From Heyndrickxia coagulans 36D1 (GTDB taxonomy: Bacteria; Bacillota; Bacilli; Bacillales; Bacillaceae_C): a stretch of DNA of 64,000 bases. Shown here in pieces: positions 19,004 through 26,411 of this stretch (within the stretch, counting starts at the first letter, position 1; each line of letters opens with the position of its first letter). Both the position numbers and the translations under genes were made by a program. The DNA lies in contig NC_016023.1 of assembly GCF_000169195.2 (NCBI RefSeq), positions 2,914,001-2,978,000 on the forward strand. The letters are read 5' to 3'. The notes below the pieces were generated by a model. It did no database searches. It saw nothing but the letters and a program-made list of their open reading frames with translations, and was not told the origin of the DNA.

Positions 19004-19120
19004 TTCATGAAACAGGAAAGGGCAGTACTCCTTCACACAGCGTGAAAAGACCCGCTCCATTTGCATACAGCTGTAAAAATCACCTCATCTTTCACACAGC
19101 CTGCGAAGACGATGATCTGG
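19004..19120. repeat. Degenerate tandem repeat, unit about 28-30 bp
   Basis: TTCACACAGCGTGAAAAGAC (from 19032) and TTCACACAGCCTGCGAAGAC (from 19091) flank the related TTGCATACAGCTGTAAAAAT (from 19061). A weaker copy starts at 19004 (TTCATGAAACAGG). Starts are 28, 29 and 30 bases apart. The 360-base gap between mnmA and the TPR gene otherwise shows only a terminator and a TATAAT near 19200. Confidence 0.45.
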
Positions 19121-19199
19121 ACCGGGTGGGGGAAGTGCAAAAGCATGCCCTCACAAAATGTCGGGGTTCGTTTAAAAAGTGAAGCGATTCATTTTATGT

Positions 19200-19205
19200 T
19201 ATAAT
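19200..19205 (+). promoter_or_regulatory. -10 element upstream of the TPR gene
   Basis: A consensus TATAAT lies 30 bases before the start codon; no matching -35 was found, so the call is weak. Confidence 0.45.
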
Positions 19206-19234
19206 ACTCGTATCATTAATCAGGAGTGTACGAA

Positions 19235-19903
19235 ATGAACAAGCATGAACGCGGTATGAAAGCCTTGCAGAAAAAAAAATATGATGAAGCGCTGAAATGG
19301 TTTAATGAAGTGATCGAAGACAATCCGGACGATCCGGTCGGCTATATCCATTTCGGCGATGTGCTGCTTGCTGCAGGCGAGCGGGAAAAGGCGCAGAATT
19401 TTTACCGGAAAGCGCTGGCATTGAAAGAACTTCCCACCCCCTTTTACAGCCTTGGCACAATCCAATACGAAGAGGGGCATTATGAAGCGGCTGCCGGCTG
19501 TTTTGAAAAAGCAATCCAGCTCGGGCTCAAGGACAAAGATACGTATTTTATGCTCGGCATGTGTTTTATGATGCTCGGCAATCCGCGCTTTGCCATGCCG
19601 TATTTGCAAAGGAGCGTTGAACTGGATGAAGGGGATACGGAAGCGAGATTTCAGTACGCGCTCTCCCTTATCAAATCCAATTTCGCGGACGAAGCGCTGA
19701 AACAATTTCAAAAAGTGCTGGAACAGGACCCAAAACATACGGATGCTTTATACAATACAGGCGCGATTTATATGCAGTTCCTTGGCGACCTGGAGAAAGC
19801 GGCCGGCTACTTCAAAAAAGCGGTGGAGATTCAGCCGGGCCATCTGCTTTCGGGATACGGCTTGAAAATGGTTGAAAAACTGAAAGACATTGAAACGCTG
19901 TAA
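19235..19903 (+). CDS. Tetratricopeptide repeat protein (YrrB-like)
   Basis: A 222-residue soluble protein made almost wholly of about six TPR units, for example YDEALKWFNEVIEDNPDDPVGYI, GHYEAAAGCFEKAIQLG and FADEALKQFQKVLEQDPKHTDALYN. ATG 19235 has AGGAG 8 bases upstream; the in-frame GTG 19226 overlaps that site. It is followed four bases later by recD2, as yrrB precedes yrrC in B. subtilis. TPR folds bind other proteins; the partner is unknown. Confidence 0.88.
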   Translation: MNKHERGMKALQKKKYDEALKWFNEVIEDNPDDPVGYIHFGDVLLAAGEREKAQNFYRKALALKELPTPFYSLGTIQYEEGHYEAAAGCFEKAIQLGLKDKDTYFMLGMCFMMLGNPRFAMPYLQRSVELDEGDTEARFQYALSLIKSNFADEALKQFQKVLEQDPKHTDALYNTGAIYMQFLGDLEKAAGYFKKAVEIQPGHLLSGYGLKMVEKLKDIETL

Positions 19904-19913
19904 GGTGATGAAA

Positions 19914-22337
19914 TTGGAAAAACAGCATGCGATGGATTTATTCCAGGACGAGGAAAATTTTATAAAAGGAAAGCATCTCGCGACCATCTTCCATAACGAG
20001 CAAAATTTGTATTCCGTCATCCGTGTGCGGGTGGAAGAGACCAATACCGGGCTGGAAGATAAGGAAACGGTGATTACCGGCTATTTTCCGCGCATCCATG
20101 AACAGGAAACGTACACCTTTTTTGGAAAAATGCAGGAACACCCGAAATTCGGCCCCCAGTTCCAGGCAAATCGCTTCCAAAAAGACATCCCCAATACAAA
20201 GCAGGGCGTTATTGAGTATCTTTCCAGTGATTTATTTAACGGCATCGGCAAAAAAACGGCGGAGCGGATCGTTGGCGTGCTCGGTGAAAATGCGATCAGC
20301 AAAATATTGGAAAATCCCGCCGCCCTTGACGAAGTACCGAAACTGGCACCGGAAAAAGCGCAGCTGATCCGTGATACGTTAGTTGAACATCAGGGGCTTG
20401 AACGTGTTATGATCGGGCTTGCGCAATACGGTTTCGGGCCGCAGATTGCGATGCGCATTTACCAGGTTTACGAGGATGAGGCGCTCGAAAAAATTGCGCA
20501 AAATCCATACCAGCTCGTTGATGATATTAAAGGCATCGGTTTCGGGCGGGCCGATGAACTCGGCCGGCAGCTCGGCATCAGCGGGACGCATCCGCACCGC
20601 ATCCAGGCCGGCTGCTGTTACATGCTGGAAATGGAAAGCATGCAGCACGGTCATGTGTACGTCCTGAAAGAAGAACTTGCACAGGATGTCAAAGCCCTTT
20701 TGGAAGAATACCAGCATGTTGAAATCCCGATGGACTTGATTGAAAATGAGCTGGTGAAACTTCAGGAAGAGAGCAAAGTCATCATGGAAGAAGACAAAGT
20801 CTATCTTCCGTCCCTCTATTTTTCGGAAAAAGGAATCGTTTCCAATATTGAGCGGATTATGTCGCAAACCGAGTATGCGGAACAGTTCCCGGAATCTGAA
20901 TTCCTGCTTGCTTTAGGCAGTCTTGAGGAACGGATCGGGGTCGAGTATGCCCCGTCGCAAAAGGAAGCCATCCAAAAAGCGCTGATGAGTCCGATGATGA
21001 TTTTAACGGGCGGGCCCGGCACAGGGAAAACAACGGTCATTAAAGGGATTGTGGAACTGTACGGTGAATTGCACGGCGTCTCGCTTGACCCGCAAACCTA
21101 TAAAAAAGATGAGGTATTTCCGATTGTTCTCGCGGCGCCGACAGGGAGGGCCGCGAAAAGAATGGCGGAGTCAACTGGTCTGCCGGCGATGACGATCCAC
21201 CGCCTGCTCGGCATGACCGGCATGGAGGACCTGGACGATTCAGAGGAACGGCAAGTAGAAGGCAAGCTTGTCATCATTGATGAAATGTCGATGGTCGATA
21301 CATGGCTTGCGAACCAGCTGTTAAAGGCGCTGCCGGATGAAATCCAAGTCATCATGGTTGGGGATGAAGACCAGCTGCCGTCCGTCGGTCCAGGCCAGGT
21401 GCTGAAAGATTTATTGAAATCGAACGCCATTCCGGTTGTTAGGCTGACAGACATATACAGGCAGAAAGATGGTTCTTCGATTATTGAACTGGCCCACCAT
21501 GTTAAAAATGGCCGTATTCCGGAAAATATTTTTCAAATGCAGGCAGACCGTTCGTTTATCCGCTGTTCTTCCGGGCAGGTGGCGGAAGCGGTGGAAAAAG
21601 TGGTGAAAAGCGCGAAACGGAAAGGCTATACGGCAAAAGACATTCAGGTGCTGGCGCCGATGTACAGGGGGCCGGCCGGCATTGACCGTCTGAACAGCCT
21701 GTTGCAAAATATTTTTAATCCGAATGAGAACGGGGCCCGCAAAGAGCTGAAGCACGGGGACGCGGTTTACCGGATCGGCGATAAGGTACTGCAGCTTGTC
21801 AACCAGCCGGAACACGGGGTGTATAACGGCGATATCGGCGAGATTGTCTCGCTTTTTACCGCAAAAGAAAATACGGAAAAACAAGATATGCTCATCGTTT
21901 CTTTTGATGGGATTGAAGTGACGTATACGAAGCCAGATTTCAATCAGATTACGCTTGCGTATTGCTGTTCGATCCATAAATCGCAAGGAAGCGAGTTTCC
22001 GGTCGTAATTTTGCCGGTTGTCCGCAGCTATTACCGGATGCTGCGCCGAAACTTGCTGTATACGGCGATTACAAGGAGCAAAAAAATTTTAATTCTGCTT
22101 GGCGAAGAACCGGCTTTCCGGATGGGTGTGGAAAGGGAAGATGACCAAAAGCGGAAGACGACACTGTGTGAAAAACTGGCTGAAGCATTAAAAACGGCAC
22201 AAAAAGAGGCAGGGACGGAGACAGCCCTGTCCTTAACAGAAGAAAATTGGGACCGGGTCGACCCGATGATTGGCATGGCGGGCATTACCCCGTACACGTA
22301 CGCAGAAGAAGGACAGACTGCGTCCCAACCGGATTAA
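19914..22337 (+). CDS. recD2: ATP-dependent RecD2-type DNA helicase
   Basis: A superfamily 1B 5'-3' helicase of about 807 residues (YrrC). It has a long N-terminal domain with helix-hairpin-helix parts (FNGIGKKTAERIV, DIKGIGFGRADELG), then Walker A LTGGPGTGKTTVIKG, motif II VIIDEMSMVD, motif III MVGDEDQLPSVGPG and the C-terminal motif CSIHKSQGSEFPVVILP. The RecB/RecC-independent RecD2 form acts in DNA damage tolerance. The start is probably TTG 19914, seven bases after AAGGTGAT; ATG 19908 abuts the site. Near full family length. Confidence 0.95.
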   Translation: MEKQHAMDLFQDEENFIKGKHLATIFHNEQNLYSVIRVRVEETNTGLEDKETVITGYFPRIHEQETYTFFGKMQEHPKFGPQFQANRFQKDIPNTKQGVIEYLSSDLFNGIGKKTAERIVGVLGENAISKILENPAALDEVPKLAPEKAQLIRDTLVEHQGLERVMIGLAQYGFGPQIAMRIYQVYEDEALEKIAQNPYQLVDDIKGIGFGRADELGRQLGISGTHPHRIQAGCCYMLEMESMQHGHVYVLKEELAQDVKALLEEYQHVEIPMDLIENELVKLQEESKVIMEEDKVYLPSLYFSEKGIVSNIERIMSQTEYAEQFPESEFLLALGSLEERIGVEYAPSQKEAIQKALMSPMMILTGGPGTGKTTVIKGIVELYGELHGVSLDPQTYKKDEVFPIVLAAPTGRAAKRMAESTGLPAMTIHRLLGMTGMEDLDDSEERQVEGKLVIIDEMSMVDTWLANQLLKALPDEIQVIMVGDEDQLPSVGPGQVLKDLLKSNAIPVVRLTDIYRQKDGSSIIELAHHVKNGRIPENIFQMQADRSFIRCSSGQVAEAVEKVVKSAKRKGYTAKDIQVLAPMYRGPAGIDRLNSLLQNIFNPNENGARKELKHGDAVYRIGDKVLQLVNQPEHGVYNGDIGEIVSLFTAKENTEKQDMLIVSFDGIEVTYTKPDFNQITLAYCCSIHKSQGSEFPVVILPVVRSYYRMLRRNLLYTAITRSKKILILLGEEPAFRMGVEREDDQKRKTTLCEKLAEALKTAQKEAGTETALSLTEENWDRVDPMIGMAGITPYTYAEEGQTASQPD

Positions 22338-22340
22338 GCA

Positions 22341-22380
22341 ACCAAAAAGCAGCGGCAGGCCCCGCTGCTTTTTGGTTTGG
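22341..22380 (+). terminator. Terminator of the TPR-recD2 operon
   Basis: ACCAAAAAGCAGCGG pairs with CCGCTGCTTTTTGGT; the T-run is built into the stem. It could work on both strands. Confidence 0.85.
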
Positions 22381-22381
22381 C

Positions 22382-22510
22382 TCAAGGATCAAGTTTTCTG
22401 GCAGGTTGGACCTGGCTGATTTGGACACTTTTATCCCCGGCGTTTTTAAACTTAAAGATGGATATGGCCGTTAATAGGGCTAAAACGATGACACAGGCAA
22501 TCATAAGGAG
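22382..22510 (-). pseudogene. C-terminal tail of a membrane transporter (fragment)
   Basis: On the minus strand a frame reads [20 protein letters not shown] and then a charged tail ending KLDP-stop: one last membrane helix plus a cytoplasmic tail, like the end of a permease. Its start is lost at the same point where the phenylalanine dehydrogenase fragment ends, in a different frame. It is probably half of a deletion junction. The parent family cannot be named. Confidence 0.5.
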
Positions 22511-22848
22511 TCAACAAACTGACCAAAAGCTCTGAACATGGCGGGGGTTTTATCCTTTGACGGGTTGCCGATCAACACTGCTTTTCCTCCGCCAAAATCG
22601 ACATCCGCCGCTGCACATTTATAGGTCATCCCTTTCGATAACTGCAACACATCTTCCAACGCTTCATCCAGCGTCCGGTACGGCTGCATGCGGCAGCCCC
22701 CCAATGCCGGCCCGAGTGTCGTATTATGGATTGCGATAATGGCTTTCAAACCTGTTGCAGGATCATTACAAAAAACAATTTGTTCATGTTCCTGCATTTT
22801 ATCGAGCAATGTTTCCGTTGTTTGCATATACGGTTTGATCACATTCAT
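22501..22848 (-). pseudogene. N-terminal fragment of phenylalanine (Leu/Val-type) dehydrogenase
   Basis: 115 residues matching the start of the Glu/Leu/Phe/Val dehydrogenase family: [31 protein letters not shown] and the catalytic-lysine region [20 protein letters not shown]. It stops after [11 protein letters not shown], where intact enzymes continue for about 250 residues with the NAD domain. The break joins a transporter tail, so the enzyme cannot work. The adjacent divergent Lrp gene is also broken; together they look like a lost aromatic or branched-chain amino acid catabolic module. Confidence 0.85.
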
Positions 22849-23179
22849 TTCAGATTACCTCTATTTGTACTGTGGATATAGTGATAAAAGTGTAAAAGAA
22901 AAGGTTTTCTGCACTTATTTTGACAGCGTTTATATTTCACCGGACCGCCGCCTAAAAATCATTGCAATTGAATACTTTATTGCACCAGAAACGATGCGCT
23001 AGAATAAAAGCGGTAACATCATGTTAAATCTAAAAATTTATAAGATTTTGTGTCGGAATCCATCATAAATGATTGCAAAAAGAAACGAAATAATAAACTG
23101 TATCAATTTCGGGTGTAAACCTTTCTATTTTGAATAAGTTTTCGTATTGCAAACTGCATTTTGCAAAGGGGGCTTTTTC
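22849..23179. other. AT-rich intergenic region between two pseudogenes
   Basis: About 330 bases with no coding signal that I can support. It should hold the old divergent promoters of the dehydrogenase and Lrp genes. I see no clear -35/-10 pair and no strong hairpin. Confidence 0.5.
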
Positions 23180-23641
23180 ATGGATCAGTTGGACATTCGT
23201 CTTCTTGAAATGCTGCAAAAGGATGGGCGCATGACTTTAAGTGATTTATCGAAGAAATTGTCCCTCAGCCGCCCGAGCATTTAGGAACGGTTGAAACGGC
23301 TGCAGGAGAAGGGGATTATCGAAGGATTCAGCGCAAGGGTATCCCCGAAAGCTGTGGGCAGGGAAGTGGTTGCTTACATGCAGGTAAGTGAGATCAAGAT
23401 GTCCACTTATACAGAATTTGAGAAATGGATTGTGCAGGTTCCCGAAATTGTTGAATGCCATCGCTTGACAGGCGCTGTCAGCTATTTGCTGAAAGCTGCC
23501 GTTACCTCTATGGACCATCTGAGCAAGCTGATTGACCGGCTCACCCCTTATGGAAACATCAACACATCGATCGTACTGTCATCACCGGTCGCTTTTCGCT
23601 GTATGACGCCGGTTCCTTTTGAAGAAAAACAAAAAAATTAG
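23180..23641 (+). pseudogene. Lrp/AsnC-family regulator interrupted by amber codon
   Basis: Translation reads MDQLDIRLLEMLQKDGRMT and the HTH LSDLSKKLSLSRPSI, then TAG at 23282-23284, then continues in frame with ERLKRLQEKGIIEGFSARVS and a full RAM ligand-binding domain to residue 153. Homologues carry a sense codon at the TAG position within the recognition helix region. A single change (such as CAG to TAG) explains it. AAAGGGGG precedes ATG by 8 bases. The C-terminal part cannot bind DNA alone, so the regulator is probably dead unless the stop is read through. Confidence 0.85.
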
Positions 23642-23680
23642 GGCTTGCGAAACCCCGGTTTAAACATCCCGGCAAGCCCT
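23638..23680. terminator. Bidirectional terminator between Lrp remnant and yndM-like gene
   Basis: AGGGCTTGC pairs with GCAAGCCCT across a 26-base loop region. T-rich flanks are weak. Confidence 0.55.
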
Positions 23681-24120
23681 TATTGCTGTTTCTTTCCCGT
23701 TTCCGGACGGATTTCCTCTGCGGTTTCCGTGCCGTACCGGAGGGTTTGTGCTTTGCTCCGCCGCGGAACCCCTTTTTGGAGCACATAGTCGGTTAAATAT
23801 TGGTGATAAAAATGTTCGAATACGCTGATGACGACGGCAGCACCGATCGAAACCTGAAGCCCCGGCAAATGGTTGTGGGCGAAAAACCGAGTCATCCCCC
23901 AGATGACAGAAAATGCAAGCCCAAAGTCTAAGATCAGTACAAACCAGTCCGCTGTGCGCGGAAGAAGGCCAAGATCAGCCAAAAAATAAGAAATCACGCT
24001 AAGCAAGAGCGCTGTAAACAGCACACCGAAAAAAGACATGCCGTAAATGAAGCCGAGCACCAAATACAAAAAAATAAAATGCCCGGCGATTTTAATCAAA
24101 AGCGGTTTAATGTTTTGCAT
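23680..24120 (-). CDS. YndM-family (DUF2512) membrane protein
   Basis: A 146-residue protein with four predicted membrane helices (FIFLYLVLGFIYGMSFFGVL, LFTALLLSVISYFLADL, WFVLILDFGLAFSVIWG, VSIGAAVVISVFEHFYH) and a charged C-terminal tail. Such proteins occur in Bacillaceae and have no known function. Start ATG 24120 is taken because AGGAAG lies 9 bases upstream and the preceding 60 codons have no ribosome site. It replaces yrrD of B. subtilis at this place. Confidence 0.8.
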   Translation of the reverse strand: MQNIKPLLIKIAGHFIFLYLVLGFIYGMSFFGVLFTALLLSVISYFLADLGLLPRTADWFVLILDFGLAFSVIWGMTRFFAHNHLPGLQVSIGAAVVISVFEHFYHQYLTDYVLQKGVPRRSKAQTLRYGTETAEEIRPETGKKQQ

Positions 24121-24306
24121 ACATGTCACTTCCTGCTGTTGGTTTCCTATATTTTTTCCGGAATGGACGATCATACGCTGGGAACCGTTTCCTTGCATGC
24201 TGTCAGTCCGCTCCGGCAAACTATATATGCCGGTTTGACGTATGCTTTTTGGAAAAATTGGGCATATTGGTAAGCAAAAATGGACCTTGAAAGCGAGGTG
24301 CTTACC

Positions 24307-24492
24307 ATGCAATGCCCGAATTGCCGAAGCAAGGACATCGGAAAAATCGGCGTGAACCAGTATTACTGCTGGAACTGTTTTATTGAACTATCGGTTGCAA
24401 AAAATACAATCCATACGCATCAGGTGGAAGAAGACGGCACATTGAGCTCTTTGGATGATTTGTTTGAGGAAGAAGCACGCAAACTCAGCTGA
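24307..24492 (+). CDS. Small zinc-ribbon-like protein (positional counterpart of yrzR)
   Basis: A 61-residue protein starting MQCPNCRSKDIGKIGVNQYY followed by CWNCF: two CxxC pairs that could hold one zinc ion. The C-terminal half is acidic (EEDGTLSSLDDLFEEEARKLS). GAGGTG lies 7 bases before ATG. It sits between recD2 and the AI-2E permease, with a DUF3918-like mini-gene directly after it, a layout like B. subtilis yrzR-yrzQ. Function unknown. Confidence 0.75.
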   Translation: MQCPNCRSKDIGKIGVNQYYCWNCFIELSVAKNTIHTHQVEEDGTLSSLDDLFEEEARKLS

Positions 24493-24509
24493 ATGGAGGG
24501 AATGGGGAA

Positions 24510-24641
24510 ATGAACAAAATGATGATGGCTGCAGTCGGTTTTGGTGCGGGAATGGCCGCTGCCCAGATGGCGAAGAATGGCTTCGCGGACAGGCGGCAGA
24601 TGCGGAAAATGGCAAAGCGGGTGCGCAAGGCATTCCGTTAA
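24510..24641 (+). CDS. DUF3918-like 43-residue protein (YrzQ-like)
   Basis: MNKMMMAAVGFGAGMAAAQM starts a short hydrophobic helix, followed by a strongly basic tail (RRQMRKMAKRVRKAFR). Ribosome site GGAGGGAATGGGG precedes ATG. The pattern of an N-terminal Gly/Ala-rich helix and a basic end matches the YrzQ/DUF3918 family from memory. It lies 17 bases after the zinc-ribbon gene and so is probably cotranscribed. Function unknown. Confidence 0.75.
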   Translation: MNKMMMAAVGFGAGMAAAQMAKNGFADRRQMRKMAKRVRKAFR

Positions 24642-24902
24642 AACCGCCTATCCGATAAAAACCCCGGTCTCGTTTCCCTGGCCGGACGCCAACGGACGAA
24701 AGGAAACGCACGGATGCATCTTGCCAAATGGGCGGATATCCCTGTCCCGCTGCATCCCTTTTCACGAAGCCCGGTGTTCTCGTTTATAAGGTTTTGCGTC
24801 CTCCGTATTTCAGTTGTCCCAAAGGTTGCTGCATTGGACCGGTGATAAAAATCCTCATAAACTTCCCTCTTTCGCAAACACTTGAAGGAGGGAGGTTTTT
24901 TT

Positions 24903-25994
24903 ATGCAACGGTTTCGCGGTACATGGCTGTATAAATTGTTTTGGTTGTTATTTATTCTGATTATTTTATATGTGCTGCTTTTACTCAAGCCTTTTTGGGC
25001 GCCCGTATTGCGCGTCGTACTGGCGGTATGCCTGCCGCTTTTAATCGGCGGTTTTATCGCTTACATCCTCCACCCACTTGTTGAATTTCTTTATAAAAAC
25101 GGGCTGCCGAGAGGGCTTGCCATCCTGATTATCTATATTTTGTTTTTTGGCGGCACCGCTTACGGCGTTTACAGAGGGCTGCCGCTTGTGATCGCCCAAA
25201 TGAACGATCTGTCGGAACATCTGCCGCAGTTTGCAGACCAGTACAGGGACGGCGTTGTTTACTTGCAAACATCGATGAAGCACTGGCCGGACGGGCTTCA
25301 GGACCAGATTGACGAGCGCATTGAACGCTTTGAATTATGGCTCTCTGCAAATGTTTCAAATTCAATCAATATGCTGATGCAACTTGTCAATTACGCCATT
25401 GCGCTTGCCGTCATTCCGTTTATTTCATTTTACCTTCTGAAAGATTTTGAACATGTCAAAAAAGCGGCACTGGCATTGACGCCGGAAAAATGGCGGCCGT
25501 CCGCTGCAGCATTTATTCGCGATGTCGACCGGTCGATCGGTGGCTATCTCCGCGGCCAGCTTTTGGACTGCCTGTTGATCGGCTTTCTTTCTTTTGTCGC
25601 ATTTGCCATCCTTGGCATGAAATACCCGATTTTACTCGGTATCATCATCGGGGTCACCAATGTCATTCCGTATTTCGGCCCTGTTTTGGGCGCCATTCCC
25701 GTTTCGGTTATTGCGGCGACCATTTCATTAAAATTTGTCCTTTATGTGGTCATCATTGTGTTCGTCCTGCAATTTATTGAAAGCAATATCCTTTCCCCTT
25801 TTATTGTCGGGAAATCTTTGCATCTTCACCCGCTGTTTATCATCATCGCCTTGATCGCGGGAGAGGAAATCGCGGGGATCGCAGGACTGATTCTCGCTGT
25901 GCCGGCGCTTGCCGTGCTGAAAGTGGCCATCATCCATGCTCGCAAAACTTTGCGCTTTTCAGGCCGCACGAATCAAGTTGACAAACCGGAGTAA
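24903..25994 (+). CDS. AI-2E family transporter (YrrI-like permease)
   Basis: A 363-residue polytopic protein with about eight helices. The family signature is in the second half: RDVDRSIGGYLRGQLLDCL, GMKYPILLGIIIGVTNVIPY and GPVLGAIPVSVIA. ATG 24903 is chosen for the strong GGAGGGAGG 8 bases upstream; an earlier in-frame ATG lacks one. Members export small molecules (AI-2 in E. coli TqsA) or act in ion antiport; the substrate here is unknown. Its last codons carry the -35 element of the alaS promoter. Confidence 0.9.
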   Translation: MQRFRGTWLYKLFWLLFILIILYVLLLLKPFWAPVLRVVLAVCLPLLIGGFIAYILHPLVEFLYKNGLPRGLAILIIYILFFGGTAYGVYRGLPLVIAQMNDLSEHLPQFADQYRDGVVYLQTSMKHWPDGLQDQIDERIERFELWLSANVSNSINMLMQLVNYAIALAVIPFISFYLLKDFEHVKKAALALTPEKWRPSAAAFIRDVDRSIGGYLRGQLLDCLLIGFLSFVAFAILGMKYPILLGIIIGVTNVIPYFGPVLGAIPVSVIAATISLKFVLYVVIIVFVLQFIESNILSPFIVGKSLHLHPLFIIIALIAGEEIAGIAGLILAVPALAVLKVAIIHARKTLRFSGRTNQVDKPE

Positions 25995-26007
25995 ACTTTT
26001 TTATAAT
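25978..26007 (+). promoter_or_regulatory. alaS promoter embedded in the permease 3' end
   Basis: TTGACA (25978-25983) lies inside the final codons of the upstream permease; an 18-base spacer leads to TATAAT (26002-26007). Confidence 0.85.
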
Positions 26008-26119
26008 TTACCCATGAACATACGTGTCCTGTGGGCAAAATAGGCTTCCGGACAGGGATTTTTGTCCGGGCTTGGGAATTGCGCAGCACAGGCCGTTCCT
26101 ATTGATAGAACTGCATATC

Positions 26120-26368
26120 AAAAAACGAAGAAAGATCGAGTATGTTATCGCCCATTTTAAACCGTGATGTACGGCCCAGAGAGGAATTTCCGCGGCTGAA
26201 AGAAATTCCAAAATGAAGGATAACAGAACGCTAATCCGGAGTGCAGCCAAACCCTGCCGTTTTGCCCCGTTACAGGCACCCAAAGAGAAGGGCGTTTTTT
26301 GCCTTTAATCAGGGTGGTACCGCGAGCAAGCCTCTCGTCCCTGTCCGGGATGGGGGCTTTTTTGCGTC
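26120..26368 (+). promoter_or_regulatory. T-box riboswitch leader of alaS
   Basis: Stem I has GTTATC paired with GATAAC and the typical apical part (AGAGAGGAATTTCC...GGCTGAAAGAAATTCC). The specifier loop holds GCT (Ala) at 26230-26232 in AGAACGCTAA. The T-box AGGGTGGTACCGCG is at 26311-26324. The terminator AGCCTCTCGTCCC/GGGATGGGGGCT ends in a T-run near 26360. Uncharged tRNA-Ala should favour antitermination. Confidence 0.93.
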
Positions 26369-26411
26369 CGGGGGGTTCCGGTTTTCATAAATAAACAGAG
26401 GAGGTTTTCTC

